Translations under genes and position numbers: made by a program | Shown: piece after piece, positions 35,301 to 47,086 of the stretch | Layout of the letters: each line of letters opens with the position of its first letter | Numbering within the stretch: position 1 is the stretch's first letter | Notes under the pieces: generated by a model | What the model was told of the DNA's origin: nothing | Seen by the model: the letters and a program-made list of their open reading frames with translations, nothing else | The model's database searches: none | Source of the DNA: Blastomyces gilchristii SLH14081 | Lineage: Eukaryota > Ascomycota > Eurotiomycetes > Onygenales > Ajellomycetaceae | Assembly: GCF_000003855.2 (NCBI RefSeq) | Contig: NW_003101668.1 | Span: forward strand, 1 to 64,000 | Length of the DNA stretch: 64,000 nucleotides | Reading direction: 5' to 3'

Positions 35301-37107
35301 TAGTATGCTTCTGAATACCACCATTATCACCGACTACAAGTCACTCGATCTCCCTTTTGTGGCAGAGATTGGAAATTTGCTGATCTTTGTTACATTCTTC
35401 GGACTGTCAGTGGCGGTATACCCGGCTTTTCTATCTCTCTATCCAACCGTTGAAAGATTACGCGCAGTCCGAAGCATGCATTATAGCAATGGCGTCCGTG
35501 CCTTGCCATTATGGTTGGCTTATCTGGCTTTCGACTTTTTGATCACACTAACTATTGCCTCCATCACCGTTGCGATTCTTGCGTCGGTCACTGGTATCTG
35601 GTACCGCATGGAATACCTGTTTTTGATTTTTCTACTCTATGGTGTCGCCTCGACTCTGTTCTCCTACGTTATTTCCTTATTCTCTCCATCTCAGCTAGCG
35701 GCATTTGCCGTCACCGCAGCCATTCAGGCGGGGATGTATCTCGTATTTTTGGTTGTTTTCGTAGTCACATTGACCTATGTTGATGCTTCACAACAGAACT
35801 CAGTATTGAGTATCGCTTACTACAGCCTTGGGGTAACTTCGCCGGTGCACAGCTTCTCAAGAGCACTCTACCTTTCGTTGAACATTTTTGGAGCGACCTG
35901 TCGAGGTCGTGAAATTGCAGCATACCCCGGCGCGATGGATGTATTTGGAGGGCCGATTTTATACCTCTTTATTCAATCGTTTATTCTATTTGGAATGCTT
36001 CAGTGGAAGGATGCGGGGCCTTCAGTGCAGTTCTGGAGTAGGACAAAATCAGGAACAGATGCAGAGGACAGAGACACGATTGAACTCGAGACGACTGCCG
36101 AATTTGCGAGGATTTCCACATCCAGTGACGATGGTCTTCAGGTCCTTCGATTGAGAAAGCAGTTCAAAAAACATTTAGCAGTTAACGACATCACTTTCGG
36201 AGTCCCGCGTGGTGAATGTTTTGCCCTCATCGGACCCAACGGGGCGGGTAAGTCTACCTGCATTTCAATGATCCGCGGAGACGCTCAGCCAAGCAGTCGC
36301 CAGAGCCAGATATTTATCGACGGTGTCTCAGCCCTAAAACATCGCGCACTAGCACGTTCTAGGCTCGGAGTCTGTCCTCAAATCGACCCTCTGGACCCAA
36401 TGACGGTTGCTGAGCACCTTCGATTCTACGCCAAAGTCCGTGGTATCAGTAACCCACGGCACAATTTCAAGGAAATCATTAAAAGTGTTGGCTTGGAAGA
36501 ATACGCTGATCGAATAGCAACAACTCTCTCCGGAGGCAACAAGAGAAAACTCTCACTTGGTATCGCACTAATGGGTAATCCCAGTGTGCTCCTTTTAGAC
36601 GAACCGTCTTCAGGAATGGACGCTGTGACCAAGCGGAAAATGTGGCGGACTCTCTCATCAGTTACTCCTGGCCGGTCCCTTGTGTTAACAACCCATTCGA
36701 TGGAGGAAGCAGATGTGTTGGCAAGTCGTACAGGGATTATCGCAGGGAAAATGCTCGCGCTGGGGACCACCGATGCGCTGAGACAGAAGTATGGGAATGG
36801 ATATTCCATCCACATGGCGCACAGCCAAGCGCCACATACGAGACCAGTAGATATGAAGAGAATGGAGATGTGGATACAGCAACAATTTCCCGAAGCGGAA
36901 ATGGAGAAAGGCATGTATTACGGACAAGTTCGGTTTGCAATTCCGGGCAGGTATGGCCAGGGGCGGTCTCTAGTCGAGATTTTCGAGCAACTTGAACAGG
37001 GAAAAGACAGATTAGGAGTACCATATTACAGTGTTAGTAGGTCAACATTGGACCAAGTTTTCTTGTCTGTTGTTGGGAGGCATTTTGAAGAGGAGGACAG
37101 GGGGTGA
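32382..37107 (+). CDS. ABCA-type full ABC transporter, with one-base frameshift near the N-terminus
   Basis: Membrane ATP-driven transporter, probably of lipids by family; substrate unknown. Exon 1 is 32382-32507. An in-frame TGA is removed by an intron at 32508-32558 (GTGCGA donor, CTGAC branch, CAG acceptor). Exon 2 is 32559-37107. The start MARILRQVWT is followed by a shift into LTHKNLIITLYRHW; an extra T in CCTTTAAC (32412-32414) explains it, and ignoring it gives 1557 aa. TMD1 is about residues 228-445. NBD1 has Walker A GANGSGKST (~509), signature LSGGQ (~598) and Walker B CCVDE. TMD2 is about 815-1190. NBD2 has GPNGAGKST (~1267), LSGGN and LLLDEPSSGMD. The NBD1 D-loop reads SSGVYPLS, where SSGLDPLS is usual. 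If the shift is real, initiation might move to the Met at 33118, losing the first TM segment. Confidence 0.9.
32412..32414 (+). other. Probable one-base insertion (T) disrupting the ABC transporter frame
   Basis: TGGACCTTTAACTCAC reads W-T-F-N-S in the ATG frame, but one T fewer gives W-T-L-T-H and joins the conserved downstream sequence. No GT...AG pair exists between the ATG and the shift, and the downstream frame has a TGA at 32374 and no ATG. An intron or other start therefore does not solve it. Confidence 0.75.
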
Positions 37108-37633
37108 TGGGCACCAGCTTGCTCAGCTTTTCTTTATTGTATTATCTTTAAATTTCCTTTGGGGAAGAACTCCAATATCTATAGAATGTTTTAGTTTTGG
37201 TCTTTGGTTTTTGAGTAGCCTTACATAGAGAATATAATTATCCATTTCTAGCCATACTTGGGGATCTACTACTCTGTAATATTTACAAGAATGAAAATAA
37301 CGAGTATGTATGGATAGTACGGTAGTTTACCTAACTAAGTTAGTTACGCCACGCCACAAGGAACCAGACACGGAATTTTACCACTCCCAGCGGGTGTCTG
37401 CAGGGCTCCAACTTAGAAGCAAGCAACCTCCAGCAACGTCAGCTTCAACTCAGCCACTTGCGTGTCAGCTACCCATGGCCCAACTGTCCAGCCGCATTAG
37501 ACTGGATCACCATGCGTTGACTGTGACCATTGAGTGATATATGAAGCTGTATATCCATGCAAGCTGCCACAGATGCTGTGTATAACACAGGCACTCGTGA
37601 AGACATTCGGAACCGGAAGCTGAATCTGAAAGT
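37108..37633. other. Intergenic: ABC terminator region and regulator promoter
   Basis: No gene seen. It contains a palindrome CTAACTAAGTTAG near 37332-37345. The short open frames have no features of real genes. Confidence 0.6.
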
Positions 37634-39866
37634 ATGAACGGTATGAAGACGCTGAAGGCCTGCAAGGTCTGTGCCAGCGCCAAAGTAAGGTGTGAGATCG
37701 AGAAGGGTGATCGGAAATGCAGGCGGTACGTGGCTTTTGCGGACTTTCAATTTCCTGTCCCATACTACACTACAAATGTAGTAGCTACATTGATTTAGTT
37801 ATTCGAGACTGATTTTGTCTATAAAACCACACCGTCAAAGATGCTTTCGACTCAAGAAAGAATGTACTCTCCAGCCCCGGGGAAGTCATAGTCGCATGGG
37901 ACGCACAACAGCAAGGTGCGTATCATGAGCTACAGATAATATATCTATCTATCTGTATTTTTTTGGTTCGGTTTGCAGACTGATCTGATAAGGAGGGTAG
38001 ATCTGTTTCTGACCGCACAGAATCTTTGATAGCAGATTCTCTTCCATCCCCACCCTCATCCGCTCTTTCGTCATCTTATGCCCACACTTTGTCTTCTGTC
38101 CCGAATATTTCTGTCGAATATTCTCCTCTTTCAGCATTTAAACAACTTATCCCGCCAGACTCACGGGAAGCCAGTGGATTATTAGCTTTTTTCTGCTCAG
38201 AAATGGCTCCTCTGTACCCCTTCACCCGACTTCCATGGGGCATAACCCCGCAAGAATTACTGCTTGAGAAGCCCTTGTTATACATGGCCATTCTGGGTGT
38301 TGCCTATCAGAGCGATACCCGGAGACAACAGACTCTCGCCAAGATGTTTCGTGAAGAGATCAGCCGCTCCATTCTAATTTGTGGAGAAATGAACCTAGGA
38401 TTATTGCAAGCTTTGTTGGTTTATTCGGCATGGTGAGTTTTGTAAAACTTCCAGGACTGTGTGTGTGGGACATGAAAAGTCACCATTAACCTGCTAACTT
38501 CTTATTTAGGAATCATGTTCACATGCAGCTCAAGTCTCAACTGTCCAATCTCCTCCCCTTGGCCATGGTCATGGTAACAGACCTCGAGCTAAGTAGGGAA
38601 CCTCACACACGATCAAAAACTTCACCCGCGGCCCTAAGAGAAGTAGGGCGGGCCCCCGCGGCCCCAAATGCAAGAACTTTGGAGGAACGGCGTGCCTTCC
38701 TAGGGGTATTCTGGCTGAGTTCAGTGTCGGTCAAATAAATGATCCCCTTTGGGCAAAACCAAAATGACTGACAATATCATAAAATTAGAACGAAGACATG
38801 CGCGAAAGAAATTGACGGAATGAGATTTAGCAGATATGCCGATAAATGCTGTCATATTCTGCAAGAGGCGACGGAGTACCCGACCGATTCGTACCTTGTG
38901 CATCTAGTCCGCATTCAGCAAATAGCTGATACAATTGGTGCAACAGTATACAATGATAACCTCATGGACTCATCCACGCTAAATGGGCCAGCAGCAACGC
39001 CCCTAGTTATCTCATCTTTAGAGAAGGAAGTCCAAGCAATGGGTGATAAAATAAGCGAAATGCGACATCTCGTGATCCCACCGGCATGTGAGTTCCCGGA
39101 TGCTTTAGTGTGAAGACATGCCCGTCTGGCTAACAAAGAAGGGAGGGAAAAAGCGATGTTGATGATATCTTACCACTCGATGCAAGCCTACCTTTATAAA
39201 ATTGCCTTGGATGATCGGCTATTTTCATCATTATCAGCAACGACCTCAGGATGCCCATGGGCAAGCAACACAGACGTACTGCCGTCTAACACGACTTCCA
39301 CAATCGCTCTCACAGTCCGCCGCACCGACCTGCTGGTCTCGTGCCTCTTCGCTATCAAATCCCTAGCGGACCACTTCTTGACGCTGACTGACATGGTAAT
39401 ATTTTCGCTGCCATACCCGACCTGGCTCCAGCTGGGGCACTGCATCCTCATCCTGACGCGTGTGATGGAGATCCGGCATAACACATGGGATTTGGGGTAT
39501 GTGTCTCACCTGTTGGATTTTCGAGAAGTGCTGAACAGGCTGGCACTGCGGTTGGATAAAGTTATTAGCCGGGGCAGGGAGGCCAGGCCAGCACAACATT
39601 TACCACTAATCTTTGAGGGGTTGGTAGAGAGGATGGGGGAGATTGGGAAGATGATTGGGGAAGGGCTGCATGCCGTGGGGAGCGGGAACACTCGGAATAG
39701 CAGTGCTCATAACGACATTGGCGATGGGGATGGGGATGGAAATGAGGAGTGGACTAGTGCGGGAGCGGTAGGGGATGGTGCTGTACTTTGCGGATATGAG
39801 ACTGGGATGGTGTTTGATGACGAGACAACGCAGGCAATGCATGACTTCTTCGGGGTTGGGGGGTGA
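37634..39866 (+). CDS. Zn2Cys6 fungal transcription factor
   Basis: DNA-binding regulator of the GAL4 class, nuclear. Six exons fit: 37634-37725, 37841-37915, 38001-38432, 38510-38725, 38789-39087, 39142-39866; total 1839 nt, 612 aa, all phases agree. The Zn cluster (about residues 9-39) spans the first intron: CKVCASAKVRC, then KCRRCFRLKKEC, giving six Cys with CX2CX6C...CX2CX6C spacing. Downstream is the helical middle-homology type region (about 90-400; SAFKQLIPPD, PLLYMAILGVAY, LLQALLVYSAW). A Glu/Gly/Asp-rich tail precedes the end. Introns carry CTAAC or CTGAC branch sites. The fifth intron is needed to remove an in-frame TGA (39111); it uses a GTGAGT donor and CTAAC branch, but the acceptor choice is less certain. 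Target genes unknown. It follows the ABC transporter by 0.5 kb on the same strand, a neighbourhood often seen for transporter regulators, but that is inference. Confidence 0.85.
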
Positions 39867-40969
39867 TTGTTCTTTTTTGACCGGCGGGTAAAGAAAGCTT
39901 TGTGACAAGTTGAACTAAATCATGATGTTTGTAGGAATTTCATGGCGGACATGATCTGAGTGCAGATCAGTGATGATTCATTTTGAAATATCCGTGTCCC
40001 GTCTGAGTGCTGAAATATGCTTTGAAGGTTGATGTAACGTTAAGTCTAAAATCCTCGATGGAGAAAATGAGCGGAGGATGAGTCGAATCTGATATATCTG
40101 AGATTGAGTCTGATATTCTAAAATGAGACTTCGCAAAATATTTGTGGCTGATGATTGCGCCGCTGAGGGTGAGTTTTTGGATCGTGACCTTAAGAGCTCA
40201 TATAACTTTGTTCTCGGCTCACTTTCCATCCTAGCCGCTGAATTGGAGGATAGATGGCTCTCCTCTACCTCGCTGCCTCGACCATTAAGCGCCGAAGATG
40301 ATCTTCTGGAACCATGGAGTATTGAGCCCTGATGAAACAGAGGGGGTTCTATAAATATGAAGAGAACAAAGCAAGCGCATCATCAGTAGATCACGCTATG
40401 TAGGCAACATAGAGATGGTGAAGTTGAATAGGCATTGAATATAGCTAGAAGAGCGACGCCTTAAAAAGTGCTAAGATGTTAAATTTTATCCATGGCCTTT
40501 GCGATGTTGATCAACTTGAAGCTTTTAAAAGCTTCACCATTTGGAATTGCTTGCCGCCGGTCCTATCAGAGCCTATGCAGGAAGTAGGGAGCGAAGCGAA
40601 CGAATTGAACAGCACCAGGAGCTGCCAGTTGATTTTTCTTGTGGAGATAGGAAAAGTCCTGAAAACGAGCTATTTAGGCCACATCCCCCGGAGACAAAAT
40701 GGGAGTGAACTCTCTCTCTTTACATCAACTCAATTCAGCTGAATTCCAAAAAAACAGTAGTAAACCATTTCACAAGTTATACTTCAGATCTTTTGATCAA
40801 CTTCACTCTTTCCCTCTCATTGAATTTCATAATCATCGGCCTCCATGGAGAAGAGCGAGAGAAACTTCAAAGCCTAATTCTTCTCAGAGCAACAACACTA
40901 TAATTCTTCCCCCAGTTCTATCTGCTGTAAATCTCAAATGCATCCCCAACTTTTGTGCTGTCACTCAAA
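39867..40969. other. Intergenic; no gene recognised
   Basis: Short open frames on both strands (for example 40123-40332 plus and 39978-40229 minus) show no domain or splice pattern I recognise. An AAGCTTTTAAAAGCTT palindrome lies near 40520-40535. Part of 40700-40970 is in frame with the kinase remnant that follows and could be its eroded N-terminus. Confidence 0.5.
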
Positions 40970-41975
40970 AAGAATTGGCAGACTTTGTGGAAAAAGAAGA
41001 AACGCCCATTGAGCCAATAACAATCAAATCTCCACTCTTCAGTTCTTACCATGCATTATTTCCAATTCGATTTCACGATGGGCTGCAATGGGTCCTGAAG
41101 ATTCCAGCCTGGAGGGACACCTGAGCATTTTAACAAGCCTGCCTCATCAGCACACTGTGATCTGAAGCTTTGACTATGCAACGTATCTGCCATGAAACCT
41201 CAATCCCAGTTCCTGATGTCTTTCCATTTGATGCAACATTGGATAATGAACTTGCTGTTCCTTTCACCCTCATGAGCTTTATCCAAGGAATGTTTCTGTG
41301 TGACTGCTGGTTTGACATGAGAATCTCAAAAGAAGAGCAGAGATTGCACCGCACCAGAACCCTGGACAATATCAATTGAGCTATGGCTAAGCTAAGTCGA
41401 CTCTTGTTTTCTACCGGCGGGATCCCAACATTTGATACGGAAGGAAACTTGACCGGCACCGGCCCAATGAGATTTGTTGACCATAGGCAATGCTTGAGGG
41501 ACTCGCACAGAGTGATGACGATGACATTGAACCAGCAATCTATTACGAAGCAGGACCCTTCGTTCACCCACGAGATTTCTACCTTCTCTCATTCAACAGG
41601 GCAAAGCAACCAACTCATGAGATCGAGGTGGGGATGCTGAAACCTCTTTTTGCACTGGGCGCGGGCACCGCAAGACCCAAAGTTCGTGCTTACACGTCCG
41701 GACTTGAAAAGCTATACAGAATATCCTTGTATCCGAAGATGGGAGTATGCGGGGCTTAATCAATTGGGACAATCTCGCGGCGGTTCCCCGCCTTGTTGGA
41801 AACGAAAGATATCCCTCTTGGCTCGCTCGAGACGGAGAGCTGTCGATGTACGTATGGAACGAAGAAATGAAGAAAGGCATTGAGCATGCTACACCGTGGG
41901 AGGACTATCCAGAGACTCTTGCCTCGCATCACAGAGAGTACAATGACTCACTGCAACTGAAATACTTTAAAAGTA
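40970..41975 (+). pseudogene. Broken fungal phosphotransferase (APH/choline-kinase-like fold)
   Basis: Plus-strand fragments in all three frames align in order with fungal aminoglycoside-phosphotransferase-family proteins. These are FSSYHALFPIRFHDGLQWVL (N-lobe, about 41037-41096), SEALTMQRICHETSIPVPDV (about 41160-41220), PFTLMSFIQGMFLCDCWFD, GPMRFVDHRQCL, EAGPFVHPRDFYLL, LTRPDL, LINWDNLAAVPRLVGNERYP, and WEDYPETLA near the end. Frame changes fall near 41115, 41160, 41495, 41640 and 41750, and a TGA lies at about 41379. The catalytic loop HxD has become RPD, the metal-binding Asn is not preserved, and the IDWD motif is INWD. It therefore lost both its frame and its catalytic residues. Original substrate unknown. 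Confidence 0.85.
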
Positions 41976-42480
41976 TCAAACTTCAAAAAGTTCACAATCA
42001 TTCATTATTATATATCTATTTATAATATAAAGATCACTCACTATAATAGTGTTAAAATTTCATGTCACAGCTTATACCTAGTTAATTCAGAGCTCAGTTG
42101 TTAATGCATATATAATTTGAGACAACTGACACTTCATCTTTGAATATTTAAAAATCAGTTCAAATAACATATCTGTAAAGAGTATCACAGTCCATCTTCT
42201 TACTGTCAATGTTGAATATTCAAAAATTTCAGAATAAATCCCAGCATTCTGTCAGTCAATTAGCTTAACATTGCTCTTGATAAAAAGTGCAATGTCTTGT
42301 CATATAAGAATCAACTGATCAAAACTGAATAGCAGAACAGCAGAACAGTATGCAAGGCTTGCTGGAAGCTTTGGCAAATTCCAAGTTTACGGTTAAAAAC
42401 CAAGCCTTCATTGATGTATGTAATATCTCTGACTGAGCCACTTCTATATCACTAAACCAGCACCCCTTTGGCCTTGCTAA
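41976..42480. other. AT-rich spacer after the kinase remnant
   Basis: About 500 bp of noticeably lower GC than the rest of the gene block. No gene, LTR or TIR seen. Confidence 0.5.
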
Positions 42481-43073
42481 CTTCACACTCCACTGGTGTC
42501 TGCAAAACGTGTCTTGTATTTTGATATTGAGAACTTGATGGACTTTGAGGGTACCGAGATTGATATTTCTACTTCACATGGTCGTAATGTACATGTACAT
42601 GTACATGTACAAGTTCCCCTCCCCTGAGAATCAATGCGCCGGAGAGGAGCGCAATGGTGGAGCAATGGTGCAGTATTTATTGAAGAGATTGGTCAGATAT
42701 TCATCGAGAACCTCTATCTTAGACTGCCTGCTCGGAAGCTTGGCAGGGCATATTCCAACAGCAGCTTCCAGATTGGGAAGTGGTGGCTATGGCGGAGGAT
42801 TTGCCTTCACATCAAAATTGGGCGTAGCAAGGCGGAAGTTACAACTTTTGTCATTTCGCCATTTCACAGAGACTTCGCGGATCATGATTATCTTCTCGTT
42901 AAATGTTGAGACGCACAAAGCCCCGTCTGTGGGAGGGAGGATGGATGTGATTGGCTTGGTGATGATGTTGTGACCATCAGCTGTTGTCAGGCGCGGAGAC
43001 AGATGGGCGGTTAGCTTGATTCTTAGCTTGGGTGAAGAGGGGTTTAGAGATGAGGGGAGGAGGGATGTGGAAC

Positions 43074-43076
<3 letters not shown>
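42481..43076. other. Possible eroded coding sequence, unidentified
   Basis: Plus-strand frames overlap (42545-42973 and 42634-42909) and have protein-like composition, for example YLRLPARKLGRAYSNSSFQI. A (GTACAT)n run lies at about 42586-42612. No intact gene model or family could be assigned. Confidence 0.35.

Positions 43077-43123
<47 letters not shown>
43077..43123. repeat. (TG)n microsatellite
   Basis: About 22 uninterrupted TG units, followed by (GGTG)n and a (TA)n-rich stretch to about 43200. Confidence 0.97.
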
Positions 43124-43131
<8 letters not shown>

Positions 43132-44044
43132 GGTGTGTATATATGTATATTCTGTGTATATATATATATATATGTGTATTCTAATATATGTATTCTATGC
43201 TTTAAATTGACTCTTGTGAACTCTGTCAGTATCATCCCATGGATGGATCCTGGGCCCAGTGTGTGGAGTAGTTATGGATTTAAACTCCTAAAAGACAAAT
43301 TAGAGTTGGGAATAAATGTTCTATTTTTATGTAGCGCCCAATGATCAATCCTTGCTTTTTTGCCCATCTGCCCTGCTGATGCTCAAACTGGATCCAAACC
43401 ATGATTCCCATTGTCCAACAGCGCAATCCATAAACAACCGTAAATGTAATTTTGCTTTCTTTCTATACCAGCCGGAGTTGCCTTTTCACTACAGAGAGTT
43501 AACGGCACATTAGACATGAATGAGGATGCGAAACCTAATCTCTTTTTTATTTAATTAAGCTCGCTTCTCCAAAGTTTAGTTAGAGATAGATGAATGAATC
43601 ATCCCATCATGAAACAGGCAACCGCATAACTCCAAATCATTTTCAAAGAAATTGCTTCATGTGTTTCTCCGTTCTCTTCTTCTTCCCTTAGAGCAAACAT
43701 CAACACTCTCCCAGCTCCTAGCTCCCCGCCACAAAGCAATAACTCGCATGAGTCAATAGCAAGAACATTAAATACGAAAAGAAGAGAGAGGATCAATCCG
43801 GTAGAAAGCTAGTCTCCTCCGCAGCCAGCGGCGGTGGCTTTTTTTCCCGGCAATATTCGACCCATCCTCCTCTAACCTATCTATCCTCCTCTGCCTCCTT
43901 CACTGTCGCCAAACCTCCGCAACCATCCATATGCCATCACTTGACCTGTGTATCCCTGTGCTTGTTTGTACTGCTAAATACTGCTCCTCCAAGTTGTATA
44001 TCAGCTGCCTTGGTCACTAACTCTCTCATCCTTCAACTCTCTCA

Positions 44045-44078
<34 letters not shown>

Positions 44079-45364
44079 AATCATAGCGCTGATCAAACTA
44101 TATACTTCGTCCCTTCTGTCTCGCTTCTTTAACCATTGAAGTCATCCATCCATCTTTCATCATCTATCATCTACTCATCTATCATCTACCATCTATCTCC
44201 TATCATACATCACGCCCCTCTCAGCCTTGTCAGCTGCTGATCGCCTATCAACAAGTACAGCCAATATCATTGCTATTAATATTAGCTAAATCGCTGTCTT
44301 GCTACGCCTGTTTACCCCTCTTGTCGTCTTGTTAGTCTAATAACGAGTAATAAGACGCGGCGCCAGGCTAGGCAAAACCCCATAGCCTCGTCGATCCTCC
44401 AAGAACCCATTTTTTTTTAAACGAAGCGACCAGACCAGACCCTTGACACGGTGAACTAACTTACTCCCTGCCTGCCTAAGTTACCCGCTTAGTTCAGACA
44501 CATTTAGCAGCTTAACTCCGACTTTGGGAGTCATCGGCGGTTATTAACCATTCTTACTTATATATTATTATTATTATCATTATTACATTATTTAAAGCGT
44601 GGAAAGTTTACGGAAACATCCAAAGTATACCTAGGTAAATCCAGCCCTTCCAGTCATTATATATATAGTTAATACAATTGATCAATTAATTAATAATAAC
44701 CTCCCACCGTTGCCACCCAACCTAGTAACTTGTCTCCGGTCAACCAGTCACCAGTCACCAGTCACAGGTCATTCATCCACCTGCCCGCCTGACAAATCAA
44801 GCCGCCTCCCAGCAAACAGTACATACATACATAGCAACCTCCAATTCGCAGCGCTGGTTGGCTCTGGTTGGCTCTGGTTGGCTCTGGTTGGCTCTGGTTG
44901 GCTCTGTTGGCTCTGTTGGTTCCCTTTTGGTCCCTTTGGCTTTGGTCCCTCACTGGTCAACAACAACTCACTGGTCAAGGTCAGGCCGCAAAACTCAGCC
45001 TTTTTCCGTCTGTCGCCTTCGCCCTTCACACGTATTTCTTCTGCCTGGGAACGTCACTCACTCCTCCTCATCCATCACATCCATCACCTGTACCTTTCTT
45101 CCTTCTTCTCTTCATCCATCATCGTTCTTCTTCTTCTTCTTCTTCTTTCTTGTGTCTTCTTCTTCTTCTTCTTCATCTTCATCTTCTTCCTTTTAATATC
45201 ACAAATCAAACCACCCTTACGACACACGCCCTTCCTTTCTATCTCCCTCACATTTCAATTCGGCCTATTTCATCATCGCAATTCGCCTATCGCCATCCGC
45301 AACTCAATTCACACTCACCCACGCACACACATACACACACAACCATCTTGACACTTACATTGCC
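43124..45364. other. Long intergenic region and leader of the SWIRM gene
   Basis: No gene recognised. It holds (CT)n at about 44045-44071 and several pyrimidine-rich runs (44135-44215, 45070-45190) characteristic of long fungal 5' leaders. Tandem decamers of GCTCTGGTTG occur at about 44855-44915. A minus-strand open frame at 43599-43796 lacks support. Confidence 0.55.
44851..44918 (+). repeat. Tandem decamer repeat GGTTGGCTCT
   Basis: About five exact 10-bp units followed by shortened units (TGTTGGCTC), within the probable 5' leader of the SWIRM-domain gene. Confidence 0.93.
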
Positions 45365-46474
45365 ATGAATCGTCTACCGCCCGTATCTAGCCTAATGTCG
45401 CCGCCAGAGGCAAAGCCTCTCGACAGTTTCACTCGATCTCTTTCGCCATGCACCTCTAAACAGTCTTCGTTTGACGAGAATAACACCCTTCCTCCCATCT
45501 CTTCCCATCGAAAACGCACCCAATCCGAGATGGATCTACCCTCGCCACCCGTCACCCCGTACACAGGGAACAAGAAACAAAAGTCAAACGTCCACGATCA
45601 GATCGAGAATGATGCCTCTGTCGCTTCTTCGAAAGATCCAGTCCTCTTCCCCAACAATGAAACCGATATCCTGCCTGATGAACCACTGTTTGGCCCGCAA
45701 TTGGCCCCCGTCGCTGAACGCCTCGTCGACAAACACATGGAGAGCCAGATGTTAAGATTCCAAGACAAGAAGAACAAACCGACTCGCAGGGAATACATGT
45801 TCGCCTTGTCCTGCGTTCCCATTGTCGGAAGGCAGTACAATCGGAATCCTGGTGCCTGGGCAAGGAAGGAAAGAGAATTCTTGGACCGTCAACTTTCAGA
45901 GACTAAACGGGTTGGCCACGAGACCGCCATGAAATTGAAAAAGATCGCTCCAGCGCCAGAAAAGCGGACCCCAACCGGTGGCGTACGGGCCCCACGACCG
46001 CGGCCAAGACGTACCCCCAAGTCCACTCCCAGACAACGAGTGTACGATTCTTTCGATGTCGCCACCTCTACACCAAAGCCTACTCGTGTTATCGGAACCA
46101 ATCGCGATGATACAGACTACAGATCTCTGCCTGACTACTGCCCTCCAGTCGAAACTCTTCGTGGAAACACAAAGGGCTTGAAGGCGGACTGGAAAGGCCA
46201 GATGCTGGATCTTAGTAATGACCCAGACCGTCACCAACTTGACCCCGCAGAAGTGGGTCTGGCCGCCACCCTTCGCCTTTCCTGCGCTACCTATCTATGT
46301 AGCAAACGTCGCATCTTTGAAGCACGCCTCAACGCCCTCCGCATCGGTAAAGAATTCCGCAAAACCGATGCTCAGCAGGCTTGCAAAATCGATGTCAACA
46401 AAGCAAGCAAGTTGTGGACTGCCTACGAAAAGGTCGGCTGGTTCAAACCAGAGTACTTTCGACAGTATCTGTGA
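45365..46474 (+). CDS. SWIRM-domain protein, FUN19/Laf type
   Basis: A single-exon gene of 369 aa; the first ATG follows a pyrimidine-rich leader. The C-terminus (about residues 288-369) is a SWIRM domain: LDPAEVGLAATLRLSCATYL, IFEARLNALRIGKEFRKTDA, and KASKLWTAYEKVGWF. SWIRM is a helical DNA/histone-binding module of chromatin complexes. The N-terminal part is low complexity, with PPISSHRKRTQSEMDLPSPP and several SP/TP sites. A basic Pro/Arg/Thr stretch (about 185-225, PRPRPRRTPKSTPRQR) may aid nuclear localisation or DNA contact. The overall plan matches fungal Fun19-type proteins; fission yeast Laf1/Laf2 associate with the Clr6 histone deacetylase. A histone-deacetylase link here is inferred from the family only. 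Confidence 0.88.
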   Translation: MNRLPPVSSLMSPPEAKPLDSFTRSLSPCTSKQSSFDENNTLPPISSHRKRTQSEMDLPSPPVTPYTGNKKQKSNVHDQIENDASVASSKDPVLFPNNETDILPDEPLFGPQLAPVAERLVDKHMESQMLRFQDKKNKPTRREYMFALSCVPIVGRQYNRNPGAWARKEREFLDRQLSETKRVGHETAMKLKKIAPAPEKRTPTGGVRAPRPRPRRTPKSTPRQRVYDSFDVATSTPKPTRVIGTNRDDTDYRSLPDYCPPVETLRGNTKGLKADWKGQMLDLSNDPDRHQLDPAEVGLAATLRLSCATYLCSKRRIFEARLNALRIGKEFRKTDAQQACKIDVNKASKLWTAYEKVGWFKPEYFRQYL

Positions 46475-47050
46475 TTCGCGCCACTTAATTCCGTCTTTTC
46501 TACTTGAGTCGGTACCTAGGCCAGAGTGGGACAATGAGAACTGAAAATTGAATTGAATCGCTGATTGAATCTGTGATATCGCATGGTTGTTATTTTATGA
46601 AACGGGAATGGAACTCATATCTCCGCCAAGCCTGCTCCTTGCATGATGTGGGACTACTTTGACTACATGTTTCCCCCCTCTCTTTTTTACGACTTGAATG
46701 TTTTCCTAACGTTTTGTTTCGGATCTCTTATGCATCATGGGTTTTAAAGGTTCGAGTTTTCTGTTTTCATTTCTCTATTATTGATTTGGATTTTCCCGTC
46801 CCTCTACTTATCAAACACCCCCCGAACCGAGATTATCATTTTGCTATTGTTATGCGGAGCAAGGTATCAGCCGGCCTATACTTTGTGTTTCATGGTTCCA
46901 CATTGCATTTGATGATAGTCTGGGGCAGGGCAAGTTACGACCTTAGCCCATTTGTTTGGTTTATTTGGCTTTTGCGTTCTTACGTTCTTACTTTGATGAT
47001 TTGCCTTTCGTCATCTTCGATGGGGCGTATTCTTTTGATTCGCATTTACG

Positions 47051-47086
<36 letters not shown>

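Noticed and set aside
36426..36914. Minus-strand ORF of 162 codons under the ABC transporter
   Set aside because: Overlaps the conserved NBD2 coding region entirely and shows no family of its own.
32382..39866. Secondary-metabolite or drug-resistance gene cluster (ABC transporter plus Zn2Cys6 regulator)
   Set aside because: No biosynthetic core enzyme is present within the window, and the next gene is a broken kinase followed by conserved housekeeping genes. The pairing alone is not evidence of a cluster.
41976..42480. RIP-mutated transposon fragment within the gene block
   Set aside because: It is AT-rich, but there is no similarity to the elements in the window and no LTR, TIR or coding motif.
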